This document shows positions 26,347-34,821 of a stretch of DNA of 64,000 bases, in pieces. The notes under the pieces were generated by a model that saw only the letters and a program-made list of their open reading frames with translations, was not told the origin of the DNA and searched no databases. Every line of letters begins with the position of its first letter. Within the stretch, counting starts at the first letter, position 1. Source of the DNA: Pseudomonas sp. 31-12 (GTDB taxonomy: Bacteria > Pseudomonadota > Gammaproteobacteria > Pseudomonadales > Pseudomonadaceae); contig NZ_CP029482.1 in NCBI RefSeq assembly GCF_003151075.1, forward strand, positions 3,906,001 to 3,970,000, given 5' to 3'. The position numbers and the translations under genes are program-made.

Positions 26347-26517
26347 TCACAGGGCCACGCCATCGGCCTGGGCCAGCGGCATCAACCTTTGCATCGCCAC
26401 CTCGAAGGGGTCCATCCACGCAGGCATCGGGGGCGACCCCTCGTCGAGCGGCTCGAAAAAATCATCCCAGTGAATCGGAATCACCAGCCCCTTCCAGGGT
26501 TTTCTCGCAGACCCGAT
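26347..26517 (-). pseudogene. Remnant of an MBL-fold metallo-hydrolase (C-terminal fragment)
   Basis: In the stretch between the GlxA-type regulator and the methyltransferase, the minus strand reads about 56 residues to a TGA at 26349-26347, bounded upstream by an in-frame TGA. It contains L-V-I-P-I-H-W-D-D-F-F-E-P-L-D, the C-terminal His-bearing motif of UlaG-like metallo-beta-lactamase-fold hydrolases, and ends A-D-G-V-A-L. No start codon or N-terminal HxHxDH part remains, so this is a decayed gene. The flanks (26290-26346, 26518-26591) show nothing else. Confidence 0.6.
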
Positions 26518-26591
26518 TCAAACGGTCCATGCACCTCTGCTTTTGCCTGACCGAAACGTTTCCTGACGCCAGCCCAAACCGGCGAATCGGC

Positions 26592-27299
26592 ATGAACATC
26601 TACACTGAAGACATCGGTGCAAAGCGGGAATGGGTGCCCATGAAAATCTCGGCCAGGCTGGCGTTTTTCGCCATCGTCTCCACCCTCGCCTACCTCGGTC
26701 TCGCGGTGTGGGGTTTGGGCGGGTTTGCGGCGTTCTTCACCCATGCGCCGCTGGTGGTCGTTGTTATCGCCACCTTGGTAATGGTCGTTGCCTCGTTGTT
26801 CACCGAGGTTAATCTGAGCCCAGGGGAACGTGAGGACCGGGCCAACCGCTGGGTGCTGCCGGCATTCGGCGTCATAGGACTGTTGAGCGGGTACCTGCCG
26901 GCCTACACCGACCGCATCGACTTCTGGACCTTCGGCGGTGAAGGCGTGCGCTGGGTGGGGGCATTACTGTTCATTCTCGGCGGCGCGCTACGGCTGTGGC
27001 CGGTGTTTGTGCTGGGTAAGCGGTTTAGCGGGTTGGTGGCGATTCAGCCGGGGCACAGTCTGGTGACCGAAGGGATTTACCGCCGCTTGCGCAACCCCAG
27101 TTACCTGGGGATGTTGGTCATCGCCGTGGGCTGGGCGCTGGCGTTTCGCTCGGGGGTCGGGCTGTTGCTTGCGGCGCTGACGGTAATTCCGCTGATTGCG
27201 CGGATTCATTCGGAAGAGGCGTTATTGAAGGCGCAGTTCGGGAATGAATATGAGGCTTATTGCGCCCGGAGTTGGCGGTTGATCCCCGGGATTTATTGA
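26592..27299 (+). CDS. Isoprenylcysteine carboxyl methyltransferase-family membrane protein
   Basis: About 235 residues if translation starts at 26592; an ATG at 26640 (MKISARLAFF) is a serious alternative and neither has a good ribosome site. Five hydrophobic helices are visible, followed by the family's SAM-site signature Y-R-R-L-R-N-P-S-Y-L-G near 165 and a final E-E-A-L-L-x-x-x-F-G-x-E-Y-x-x-Y. Bacterial ICMT-like proteins are methyltransferases of uncertain substrate in the inner membrane. It ends just before a REP doublet. Confidence 0.85.
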   Translation: MNIYTEDIGAKREWVPMKISARLAFFAIVSTLAYLGLAVWGLGGFAAFFTHAPLVVVVIATLVMVVASLFTEVNLSPGEREDRANRWVLPAFGVIGLLSGYLPAYTDRIDFWTFGGEGVRWVGALLFILGGALRLWPVFVLGKRFSGLVAIQPGHSLVTEGIYRRLRNPSYLGMLVIAVGWALAFRSGVGLLLAALTVIPLIARIHSEEALLKAQFGNEYEAYCARSWRLIPGIY

Positions 27300-27314
27300 C
27301 CCTGCACAGTCCCA

Positions 27315-27405
27315 ATGTGGGAGCGAGCCTGCTCGCGATAGCGTCGGCACATCCAGCATCTGTTTGACTGAAAGACCGCTATCGCGAGCAGGCTCACTCC
27401 CACAT
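27315..27405. repeat. REP doublet (REPIN-like)
   Basis: Arms 27315-27343 and 27377-27405 are inverted copies with the GCGAGCCTGCTCGCGATAGC core; one base differs. The right arm touches the stop codon of the HAD gene at 27405. Loop contains TTTGACTGA rather than the TGTCGACTGA of other copies. Confidence 0.85.
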
Positions 27406-28073
27406 TAGAGTGGGTGCAGGCGGATATGGTTATCGGGAGCCACTTGCGCCGCAACGGAGTCATAGCTGGCCAATGTCGCATGCACCGTCTGAATCGGATG
27501 GTCATGAGTCGAGGTGATGATCACAAGATCCGCCCCTGCCGCCTCCGCCGCAAGAATGCCCACGGCGGCATCTTCAAAGATCAGACAGTCAGTCACCTCG
27601 ACTTCCAGCCGTTGAGCCGCCAGTCGGTAGCCCGCAGGATCCGGTTTTCCGGCACTGACATCTTCGGCCGTGATCATGACATCAGGCTCAGGAATCCCGG
27701 CTGCCGCCATCCGCCGCAACGCCAGCGCCTTCGGTGCAGAGGTGACGATCGCCCATTGCCTGACTGGCAAAGACCTGAGGAAGTTCGCCGCGCCGGACAC
27801 CTCGACAATTCCTTCCACGTCTTCGATTTCCGCTTGGGTAATCCAGTTGGCTTCTGCCTCGGCATCCACCCCAGGCAACGCCAGACGGTTGATGGTGTCG
27901 ATGGCGCGGGCGCCGTGAATGGTCGGCAGGAAGGACTCGACATCCACGCCGTGGCGCAGGGCCCAGGTGGTCCAGATCCGCTCGGCGGCGGCGATGGAGT
28001 TGAGGACAGTGCCGTCCATATCGAACAGGAACGCGCGATACGGCGTACTAAAAACGGATTCGTGTGCAGACAA
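27405..28073 (-). CDS. HAD-family phosphatase (sugar-phosphatase-like)
   Basis: The 222-residue protein has all HAD motifs: F-D-M-D-G-T-V (nucleophile Asp), I-V-T-S-A-P, the lysine of S-A-G-K-P-D-P and I-F-E-D-A-A-V-G. The helical cap between motif I and II fits the beta-phosphoglucomutase/YfbT-like group that dephosphorylates sugar phosphates. Its stop codon begins at the edge of the REP doublet, which may act as its transcript end. Confidence 0.92.
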   Translation of the reverse strand: MSAHESVFSTPYRAFLFDMDGTVLNSIAAAERIWTTWALRHGVDVESFLPTIHGARAIDTINRLALPGVDAEAEANWITQAEIEDVEGIVEVSGAANFLRSLPVRQWAIVTSAPKALALRRMAAAGIPEPDVMITAEDVSAGKPDPAGYRLAAQRLEVEVTDCLIFEDAAVGILAAEAAGADLVIITSTHDHPIQTVHATLASYDSVAAQVAPDNHIRLHPL

Positions 28074-28120
28074 GGATGAGCTTCCTTCGTGTGTCAGGCA
28101 GGTCCGTCAATGTACACGAC

Positions 28121-28528
28121 CTACAGAAGCTTTCGCGACTTGAGGGCCCCCGTGACACAATCCAGCAGTTGCCCCAACGCCCAGGGTTTCTTGATGAACG
28201 ACACCGCATGTCGCACCCCGGAGGATTCGGGGGTTTCAAAACCGGACATGATCATGATCGGCTTTTCGGGCCAGCGATCGCCGAACTGATTGGCCAAGTC
28301 CGCACCGTTGAGCTTGCCGGGCATGGTGATGTCCGTGAGCAACAGACCGACCTCGTTGGCGTGTTGTTCCAGGTATTCCGATGCGGCATCCGCGCTGACC
28401 TGTGGGTGAACGACAAAGCCTTCGTCCTGAAGAATTTCACAGAGAAATTCCAGTATCAGCGGGTCATCTTCAACCACCAGAATCAACCCGCCAGGAAGTT
28501 GCTCGCCCGCCGTCGGTATTGGACACAT
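28121..28528 (-). CDS. Single-domain response regulator
   Basis: GGGAG ten bases before ATG 28528 supports a 135-residue product. It is a lone receiver domain: acidic pair in V-V-E-D-D-P, phospho-acceptor Asp in L-L-L-T-D-I-T-M-P-G, the switch Ser in M-S-G-F-E and conserved K-K-P-W. No output domain follows. The type fits CheY-like partners of hybrid histidine kinases; no kinase gene is nearby. Confidence 0.92.
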   Translation of the reverse strand: MCPIPTAGEQLPGGLILVVEDDPLILEFLCEILQDEGFVVHPQVSADAASEYLEQHANEVGLLLTDITMPGKLNGADLANQFGDRWPEKPIMIMSGFETPESSGVRHAVSFIKKPWALGQLLDCVTGALKSRKLL

Positions 28529-28728
28529 GACTTTGCCACTCCCTGATCGCATAAATGATTTCGCGGGCTCAAATCCGCGGCCTACAGGTATGAGCAGCGG
28601 ACTCGGCAGAAATTCATTTTTGATACAGGAAGGTGACGAAATCAGGCGTCCTGCAGAATCAGGTCGGCGCCTACAAAGAATGAGCGCATGTTAGATTTGC
28701 GCCTTCTTAATTGGCAGACTCGTTGTCC

Positions 28729-29169
28729 ATGTCCGAAAAAATCGCTTCAAACATCTGGACCTGGTACGGCCAGGATGAGTACCGATGCATCATCCTTGTC
28801 GGTGAACTTTGCTCGGCACTGGAGTTTTTAGCCCTTGAGGCGGCGGCACAGGAGCGTGAGATCAGTTGCTGTCTCGAGTGTAGTTTTGACGATGATGTCA
28901 CCCAGTATATCGACGCTTTTCTTCGGGATTACGCAGGGCCGCTGACGCCCGAATTACGTCAGGGACTGGAAGCCTTGCAAGCTCGCTACTATCACTTGAG
29001 TGATGCTGCGCTGCTGTACCGCGAAGGCGAACGGTTCACCCAGGAAGAATGGCAGGCAATGCGGGTTGGCGCGCGCCATGCTCTGGACATGATTGGCTGG
29101 GATGAAGTCAAGGAACACATGGGTTCATTGACCGATGACTGTCACGCTCAGCTTAAAAAATGGGGGTGA
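28729..29169 (+). CDS. Hypothetical protein, unrecognised
   Basis: From ATG 28729 the frame gives 146 residues; a TTG at 28711 is a possible longer start. The protein is acidic and mostly helical by eye, with cysteines in S-C-C-L-E-C near residue 45 and a conserved-looking F-T-Q-E-E-W-Q segment near 110. No signal peptide, membrane helix or known domain is seen. It stands between the divergent response regulator and the methyltransferase and its codon use matches its neighbours, so it is probably a real gene of unknown role. Confidence 0.7.
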   Translation: MSEKIASNIWTWYGQDEYRCIILVGELCSALEFLALEAAAQEREISCCLECSFDDDVTQYIDAFLRDYAGPLTPELRQGLEALQARYYHLSDAALLYREGERFTQEEWQAMRVGARHALDMIGWDEVKEHMGSLTDDCHAQLKKWG

Positions 29170-29302
29170 CTGAAGATGCAAAACGACGACCACTTTTGAC
29201 GCGGGCACTAAAAAACCCACTGAATCGTTTGCCGCCTCGAAACCCTCCATCAGCTCAATTGTGGTTAAAATGCCGCCCCCTCAAACTGCTGGCTCCTGCC
29301 CG

Positions 29303-30244
29303 ATGAACGCTGACGCTCTCTCCACCCTTCACGACCATTTGCTGACCGCCCTGGCCGATGCCCCCGCGGAAACCCGCCGGCTGTTCCATGGTCGGGGCCG
29401 GTGCTGGCCCGGGCTGGAGCAATTGACCGTCGACTGGCTGCAAGGGGTGGTGCTGGTGTCGCTGTTCAAGGAGCCTGAAGCGGCGCAGCTGGAAGCATTG
29501 AAGCGGTTGCTGATGACGGTCACTGAATCGGCGCAGTGGCAACAATCAGGGGCGCACACCCTGTTGCTGCAACACCGCTACCTGCTGCAAAGCACCACCG
29601 AATGGCTGCTTGGGGAAGCGATCGAGGAATTGATCATCACCGAGGGTGGCCTGCGTTATCGGGTGGACCTGGGCCGCAAGCAGAACACAGGGTTGTTCCT
29701 CGACATGCGCTACGGTCGCGACTGGGTAAAGGCCAATGCAGCAGGCAAGCGCGTGTTGAATCTGTTCGCCTACACCTGCGGCTTTTCGGTCGCCGCCATC
29801 GAGGGTGGCGCCGAGCACGTGGTCAACCTGGACATGTCCAGCCCGGCCCTGAACCGTGGTCGCGACAACCATCGGCTCAATGGCCACGACATGAGCAAGG
29901 TGAGTTTTCTCGGCCATGACTTGTTCAAGTCCTGGGGCAAGGTGATCGGCAAAGGGCCTTATGACCTGGTGATCATCGACCCGCCATCCTTTCAGAAAGG
30001 CAGTTTTCTGCTGACCAAGGATTACCAGCGGGTGTTGCGTCGGCTGCCGGAGTTGCTCAGCCCCGAGGGTACGGTGCTGGCGTGCATGAACGACCCGGCG
30101 TTCGGGGCGGACTTCCTGATCGACGGTGTGATGCGTGAAGCGCCGGGGTTGCGGTTTGAGCGGCGGCTGGAGAATCCGCCAGAGTTTGCGGATGCCGATG
30201 TTGAGTGCGGGTTGAAGGCGTTGGTGTTCAAACTCGGGAGCTAA
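29303..30244 (+). CDS. Class I SAM-dependent methyltransferase (RlmI/RlmK-like)
   Basis: Start at 29303 gives 313 residues. The central part reads N-T-G-L-F-L-D-M-R-Y-G-R, then N-L-F-A-Y-T-C-G-F-S-V-A-A (SAM-binding motif I) and D-P-P-S-F-Q-K-G (catalytic/post-motif). This arrangement defines the PF10672 group related to rRNA large-subunit cytosine methyltransferases. No PUA domain precedes it, so it is a short variant and its target may not be rRNA. Confidence 0.9.
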   Translation: MNADALSTLHDHLLTALADAPAETRRLFHGRGRCWPGLEQLTVDWLQGVVLVSLFKEPEAAQLEALKRLLMTVTESAQWQQSGAHTLLLQHRYLLQSTTEWLLGEAIEELIITEGGLRYRVDLGRKQNTGLFLDMRYGRDWVKANAAGKRVLNLFAYTCGFSVAAIEGGAEHVVNLDMSSPALNRGRDNHRLNGHDMSKVSFLGHDLFKSWGKVIGKGPYDLVIIDPPSFQKGSFLLTKDYQRVLRRLPELLSPEGTVLACMNDPAFGADFLIDGVMREAPGLRFERRLENPPEFADADVECGLKALVFKLGS

Positions 30245-30254
30245 GTGCTGTTCA

Positions 30255-30346
30255 CTGTGGGAGCGGGCTTGCCCGCGATGAGGCCGTCAGATCCAACATT
30301 GATTTCGTCAATTACACTGCCATCGCGGGCAAGCCCGCTCCCACAG
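30255..30346. repeat. REP doublet (REPIN-like)
   Basis: Arms 30255-30280 and 30321-30346 are inverted copies of the GGGAGCGGGCTTGCCCGC type. It lies between the methyltransferase stop and the 3' end of the convergent LuxR-type gene. The loop does not carry the TGTCGACTGA core. Confidence 0.85.
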
Positions 30347-30385
30347 GGATCTGTAGCGGACCCAAGATCGGTGGGCGGCCTCGGA

Positions 30386-31159
30386 TCAACGCGGCTGCAA
30401 CACCAGCGCAAACAGCTCGCCGTGACCGTTCACGTTGAGCTTGTGATAGAGATTGCGCCGATGCACTTTCACCGTCTCCGGGGAGATGCCCATTTGCTGG
30501 GCGATGGCTTTGCTTGAGAAGCCCTGGAGAATCAGTCGAGCCGTTTCGACTTCGCGTACGGACAATCGCGCGTCGAAGCGATCCAGCAGGGTTGCCAGAT
30601 CGCCGGCCACGGCCTCGGCAGTGGTGCCTTGCGGCGGCATCAACTGCGAATGCCGGCGCATTGCCGACAGCACCCAATCCCGCACACACAGCAAACGCCC
30701 CTGCTCTTCGAGGGTAAAACGCGTCGAGCGCCCCAGCGATAAACCGAGCACGGCGCCGTCGATGTTGACCATGAATTGCAACTCGTCTGCGCCCACCACC
30801 GAACGGAAGTAACTCAGGTAGTACTCGCTCTGTTGAAACTGGTCGGGGGCCACCGAGTCGAGGCTGTGCAAGCCATCGGCGATGCTGGCACAAGCCGCCT
30901 GGTAAAAGGGATCGAGCAGGTACATGCCAGCGCTGTAGTGCGCCAGTTCTTCGTGTTCGGTTTCACTACCTTTAGAGTCGAAATCGATCAGCAAACGCGG
31001 CACTCGTCCCGCTCGCATTACGGCCACCAACGCGTTGTCCAGCGGCACCAGCAGCCGCAGCGTGTCGACCAGCGCGCGCCAGAAACCGTCCTGGCCCAAC
31101 CCGCCAAATACCCGCGCCAGCCCCTGGTGCACCGGCAACTCTTTCAACAACGCGTCCAC
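30386..31159 (-). CDS. LuxR-family transcriptional regulator
   Basis: A 257-residue protein with a C-terminal LuxR/FixJ helix-turn-helix (L-S-V-R-E-V-E-T-A-R-L-I-L-Q-G through S-P-E-T-V-K-V-H-R-R-N-L-Y-H-K-L). The N-terminal 190 residues show no autoinducer-binding signature or receiver domain and are of unknown ligand specificity. It is divergent from the polyamine-type binding protein gene across 111 bases, so it is the likely regulator of that gene and perhaps of the P1 peptidase. Confidence 0.9.
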   Translation of the reverse strand: MDALLKELPVHQGLARVFGGLGQDGFWRALVDTLRLLVPLDNALVAVMRAGRVPRLLIDFDSKGSETEHEELAHYSAGMYLLDPFYQAACASIADGLHSLDSVAPDQFQQSEYYLSYFRSVVGADELQFMVNIDGAVLGLSLGRSTRFTLEEQGRLLCVRDWVLSAMRRHSQLMPPQGTTAEAVAGDLATLLDRFDARLSVREVETARLILQGFSSKAIAQQMGISPETVKVHRRNLYHKLNVNGHGELFALVLQPR

Positions 31160-31270
31160 GCACTACCCCTTTCGAGTAACCCATGATGGGAATGGGTGTG
31201 TCCCCCGCCTGCCGATACGCTGCAAGCACCTGTTCATCACCGGCCTGCAGCAGGCCAGGAGTGCCGCATC

Positions 31271-32374
31271 ATGAGTCGTCGCCGTCAACAGATCAATCTT
31301 GGACTGAGCGCATGTTTGTGCGTTTCGCTGTCGGCGGTGGCTGCCGAGGGGCCCACGGTTCATGTCTACAACTGGTATGACTACATCGGCCCCACCACCC
31401 TGCACGACTTCAAGCGCGACACCGGTATCGAGCCGGTCTACGACACCTTCGACAGTGCCGAAGTACTGGAAGGCAAATTGCTGACCAGCCGTAGCGGATA
31501 CGACGTGGTGGTGGCGAGCAACTTCAGCCTGCCGACCCTGATCAAGGCCGGCGCCCTGGCACCACTGCCCCGCGCGCAGCTTCCAGACTTCAAGAACATG
31601 GACACCGAGCTGCTGGCGAAACTGGCCAACAACGACCCGGGCAACCTGTACGCCGTGCCATACCTGTGGGGCACCAACGGCATCGGCTACAACATCGACA
31701 AGGTTCGCGCCGCGCTGGGCGACAAGGCGCCGGTGGATTCCTGGGACCTGGTGTTCAACGAAGAGAACCTGGCCAAGCTCGGCCAGTGCGGCGTGGCGAT
31801 GCTCGACTCGCCCTCGGAGATGTTGCCGGTCGCCCTGCACTACCTGGGCTTGCCACCCAACAGCACCAACCCCGAAGACTACAAAAAGGCCGAAGCGCTG
31901 TTGCTCAAGCTGCGTCCGCACATCGCCTACTTCAACTCCTCGAAGTTCATCAGCGACCTGGCCAACGGCAACATCTGCGTGGCGGTGGGCTGGTCCGGCG
32001 CGATGCTCGAAGCCAAGACCAATGCCGAGCAGGCCAGGAACGGCGTGAAGATAGCCTACAGCCTGCCGAAGGAAGGTGCACCGGTCTGGTTCGATACGCT
32101 GGTGCTGCTCAAGGACGCACCGCATCCGGAGCAAGGCCTGGCCTTCATCGACTACCTGATGCGCCCCGACGTCATAGCCCCGGTCAGCGATCACCTGTCG
32201 TACCCCAACGGCAACCGCAGCGCGACACCGCTGGTGGCCGAAGCGACCCGCAACAACCCGGCGGTCTATCCGTCAGCTGAAGCGATGGCCACGTTGTTCA
32301 CCTTGCAGCCGTTGCCGCCGGCCACCGAGCGAGTGCGCACGCGGATCTGGAGCAAGGTGAAGAACGGGCAGTAA
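31271..32374 (+). CDS. Periplasmic polyamine-type solute-binding protein
   Basis: From ATG 31271 the product has 367 residues with a Sec signal (R-R-R-Q then a hydrophobic stretch ending A-V-A-A). The mature start V-H-V-Y-N-W-Y-D-Y-I-G and D-T-F-D-S-A-E-V-L-E match PotF/SpuD-type putrescine/spermidine-binding proteins. No ABC permease or ATPase gene follows; the next gene is a peptidase. It may work with a transporter elsewhere, or supply a peptide-like polyamine conjugate for the peptidase, which is speculation. Confidence 0.9.
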   Translation: MSRRRQQINLGLSACLCVSLSAVAAEGPTVHVYNWYDYIGPTTLHDFKRDTGIEPVYDTFDSAEVLEGKLLTSRSGYDVVVASNFSLPTLIKAGALAPLPRAQLPDFKNMDTELLAKLANNDPGNLYAVPYLWGTNGIGYNIDKVRAALGDKAPVDSWDLVFNEENLAKLGQCGVAMLDSPSEMLPVALHYLGLPPNSTNPEDYKKAEALLLKLRPHIAYFNSSKFISDLANGNICVAVGWSGAMLEAKTNAEQARNGVKIAYSLPKEGAPVWFDTLVLLKDAPHPEQGLAFIDYLMRPDVIAPVSDHLSYPNGNRSATPLVAEATRNNPAVYPSAEAMATLFTLQPLPPATERVRTRIWSKVKNGQ

Positions 32375-32382
32375 TGCGCCCC

Positions 32383-32476
32383 CCTGTGGGAGCGGGCTTG
32401 CTCGCGAAGGCGGAGTATCAGGCCAAGAAGATGTCGACTGACACTCAGTTTTCGCGAGCAAGCCCGCTCCCACAGG
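32383..32476. repeat. REP doublet (REPIN-like)
   Basis: Arms 32383-32408 and 32451-32476 are inverted copies (GGGAGCGGGCTTGCTCGCGAA). The loop contains GATGTCGACTGACACTC, almost the same as in the doublet at 2344. Lies between the binding-protein and P1-peptidase genes. Confidence 0.85.
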
Positions 32477-32536
32477 TTTCGTACCTGCCGGATAGTCCCC
32501 CCATTTTTCTGCCACGAATTGAAGATGAGAGAAACG

Positions 32537-33664
32537 ATGAAACCACGTGCCCGCGATTTGAATATCCAGTTCGGCCAACTGCAACCCGGCCCCCTCAACG
32601 CCATCACCGATGTTCCCGGCGTGCGCGTCGGCCACAGTGATGTGCGTGGACGGACCGCCAATGGGCGCGACATCTACACCGGCGTGACCCTGATCGAACC
32701 GCGTGCCGGATCGACCAACCAGCAACCGTGTTTTGCCGGCGTCCATGTGCTCAACGGCAACGGCGACGCCACGGGGCTTGAGTGGATTCGTGAAGCCGGA
32801 TTGCTGACCAGCCCGATCGCCTTCACCAACACCCACAGCCTGGGCGTGGTGCGGGATGCGCTGATTGCTTTGGATCGCGAGGCTCAGCCCGATGACGGAC
32901 GACTTTACTGGAACATGCCGGTGGTGCTGGAGACCTTCGACGGCCTGCTCAGCGACATCAACGGTTTTCATGTGAAGCCCGAGCATGTGGCCGAGGCCCA
33001 GCGCAATGCCATCGGCGGACCGGTGACGGAAGGCGCAGTGGGTGGTGGCAGCGGGATGATCTGTCACGAATTCAAGGGGGGCATCGGTACGTCTTCGCGG
33101 CAATTGAGCAGGGCGCAGGGAGGCTGGACCGTCGGTGCGATCGTCCAGGCCAACCATGGCATTCGCAATGAGCTGCGCGTCGATGGTTATCCGGTCGGGC
33201 GTTATATGGAACAGGCAGACTCACCGTTCCTCAGGGCATCGCTGCCCTATCCGGGCATGGGCTCGATCGTCGTGTGCCTGGCCACCGATGCACCGCTGCT
33301 GCCGCATCAATGCACGCGCCTCGCACAACGCGCCAGCCTCGGGCTCGCCCGTACCGGCGGCGGCAACGAAGACCACAGCGGCGACATTTTCATCGCATTC
33401 GCCACCGGCAACCAACACGTGCCACCCGCCGCTTACGAAGGGAAAGGTGCGCCCACCTGCGACAACCTGCGCATGGTCAACAACGACCACATCAGCGAGT
33501 TGTTTTTGGCCGCGACTGAGGCGGTGGAGGAAGCGATCATCAACGCCGTGCTGGCCGCTGAAACAACTGAAGGTAACGGCCACACTGTGCCGGGTCTGGA
33601 CGCAAAAACACTGCTCAAGGCATTGCGTCAGGCCGGTTGGCCAGGGGAAACAGGCGGGATCTGA
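32537..33664 (+). CDS. P1-family (DmpA-like) self-processing aminopeptidase
   Basis: ATG 32537 gives 375 residues; in-frame starts at 32519 (TTG) and 32525 (ATG) are alternatives. The sequence follows the DmpA/L-aminopeptidase D-esterase family: N-A-I-T-D-V-P-G-V-R-V-G-H near the start, G-G-S-G-M-I-C-H-E-F-K-G-G-I-G-T-S-S in the middle, and G-L-A-R-T-G-G before the self-cleavage region. These N-terminal nucleophile-like enzymes cleave autocatalytically before a Ser. Here the site reads D-H-S-G-D-I, with His rather than the usual Gly before the Ser. Substrates are short peptides or beta-amino acid amides. Confidence 0.9.
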   Translation: MKPRARDLNIQFGQLQPGPLNAITDVPGVRVGHSDVRGRTANGRDIYTGVTLIEPRAGSTNQQPCFAGVHVLNGNGDATGLEWIREAGLLTSPIAFTNTHSLGVVRDALIALDREAQPDDGRLYWNMPVVLETFDGLLSDINGFHVKPEHVAEAQRNAIGGPVTEGAVGGGSGMICHEFKGGIGTSSRQLSRAQGGWTVGAIVQANHGIRNELRVDGYPVGRYMEQADSPFLRASLPYPGMGSIVVCLATDAPLLPHQCTRLAQRASLGLARTGGGNEDHSGDIFIAFATGNQHVPPAAYEGKGAPTCDNLRMVNNDHISELFLAATEAVEEAIINAVLAAETTEGNGHTVPGLDAKTLLKALRQAGWPGETGGI

Positions 33665-33714
33665 AGACTCGATTTAACGAGGCCGCCCGATGCAGTGCAT
33701 CGGGCGGCTATCGA

Positions 33715-34167
33715 TTAGTCTTTAAGGATCAGCAGCGGTGTGTCTTTTTTCACGAGGTAGGTCGCCAGCTCCGAGGCTTTGCCGTCACCGACGTTCTTCG
33801 CAACATGCACGGTGCCTGCGGGGATGTACAAGGAGTCGCCGGCTTTGAGCGTCACTGGCGCCCGTCCTTCTAGTTGATACTCAAACGTGCCCGAGATCAC
33901 GTAGGCGACTTCGACGCCAGGGTGCGAATGCTTGGGGGATACGACGCCCGGATCGAAATCGACACGAACCTGAATGACCTCACCCTTGGAAATGTCGAGG
34001 TCCTGGCGCACCAGGTCCGTGCGATGAAGGCCGGTCTGCCAGCTTTTTGCCGGAGTGGCTTGCGCGGGCGCTTTTGCTTCTTCAGCCGCGAAGGCGTTGA
34101 GTGATACAGCGGCAGCCAGGGCGATGCCGAGCAGGCCTGCGGTGTGACGGGATGTGATACGGGACAT
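33715..34167 (-). CDS. Exported cupin-domain protein
   Basis: GGAG lies seven bases before ATG 34167. The 150-residue product has a Sec signal ending A-F-A-A and a single cupin barrel: P-K-H-S-H-P-G-V-E-V-A-Y-V (metal-binding His and Glu) and G-D-S-L-Y-I-P-A-G-T-V-H-V-A (second motif with His). Small periplasmic cupins of this kind have no fixed function. The gene converges with the P1 peptidase gene and lies 145 bases from the HxlR-type gene on the same strand. Confidence 0.9.
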   Translation of the reverse strand: MSRITSRHTAGLLGIALAAAVSLNAFAAEEAKAPAQATPAKSWQTGLHRTDLVRQDLDISKGEVIQVRVDFDPGVVSPKHSHPGVEVAYVISGTFEYQLEGRAPVTLKAGDSLYIPAGTVHVAKNVGDGKASELATYLVKKDTPLLILKD

Positions 34168-34312
34168 CGCAATTCTCCAATGAATGCCGCGGTTGCGGTG
34201 GCTTCATTACGAGGTCGCGGTGTATCGCGCAAGTGTCGAGAACAGCATGGTTTTGTATGCCCAGGTAACGACTGGCGCCGGGGATACGTTCGGATACAAC
34301 CGCGGACGCACG

Positions 34313-34762
34313 TCAGTGCGGTACGCCGAACTTGGTCACGATGTCTTCTGGCTTGAGTGCTCGTCCGTCCGTTGAAACCAGCTGCAGTTTCTGGATCGGC
34401 TGACGATCCTTTGCGTCGACCATGACGGATCCCGCTTCGCCGGGCTCGTACAAAAACTCGTTACCCCATTGGGACAGGGCAATCAGGACAGTCTGCAAGG
34501 CCCTGCCCTTTTCGGTCAGCACATACTCCTTGTAAATGCTCCCGTCAGCCGCCGGTTCCATGCGCATTACACCCTCTGCCACCAGGCCTTTGAGGCGGGC
34601 ACTCAGAATGTTCTTCGCGACATTCAGGCTTTTCTGAAAATCACTGAAACGCCTGGTGCCAGACAGCGCATCACGAATGATCAGCAAGGACCACCAGTCG
34701 CCAATCAGATCCAGGGACCGAGCGACCGGACAGGGACTGCCCTGCAAGCTTTTGCGCTTCAC
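34313..34762 (-). CDS. HxlR-family transcriptional regulator
   Basis: A GTG at 34762 is preceded by GGAGG with nine-base spacing and gives the family-typical start M-K-R-K-S-L-Q-G; a longer ATG frame has no ribosome site. The 149-residue protein carries the HxlR winged helix: D-L-I-G-D-W-W-S-L-L-I-I-R-D and R-F-S-D-F-Q-K-S-L-x-x-x-K-N-I-L-S-A-R-L. HxlR proteins are redox- or electrophile-responsive repressors or activators. Divergent from an SDR gene with three matching palindromes between. Confidence 0.93.
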   Translation of the reverse strand: MKRKSLQGSPCPVARSLDLIGDWWSLLIIRDALSGTRRFSDFQKSLNVAKNILSARLKGLVAEGVMRMEPAADGSIYKEYVLTEKGRALQTVLIALSQWGNEFLYEPGEAGSVMVDAKDRQPIQKLQLVSTDGRALKPEDIVTKFGVPH

Positions 34763-34821
34763 GTAAACGAACCTCCGGCAAAAAGGTGCCAACGCTGACG
34801 CAAATCAGTCAGATGGCAGGT

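Noticed and set aside
26286..26591. N-terminal extension of the methyltransferase frame
   Set aside because: Its first 102 codons are antisense to the MBL-hydrolase remnant and have no ribosome site or family match.
34144..34375. Short plus-strand frames between cupin and HxlR genes
   Set aside because: They overlap the ends or promoters of the minus-strand genes, lack ribosome sites and show no family features.
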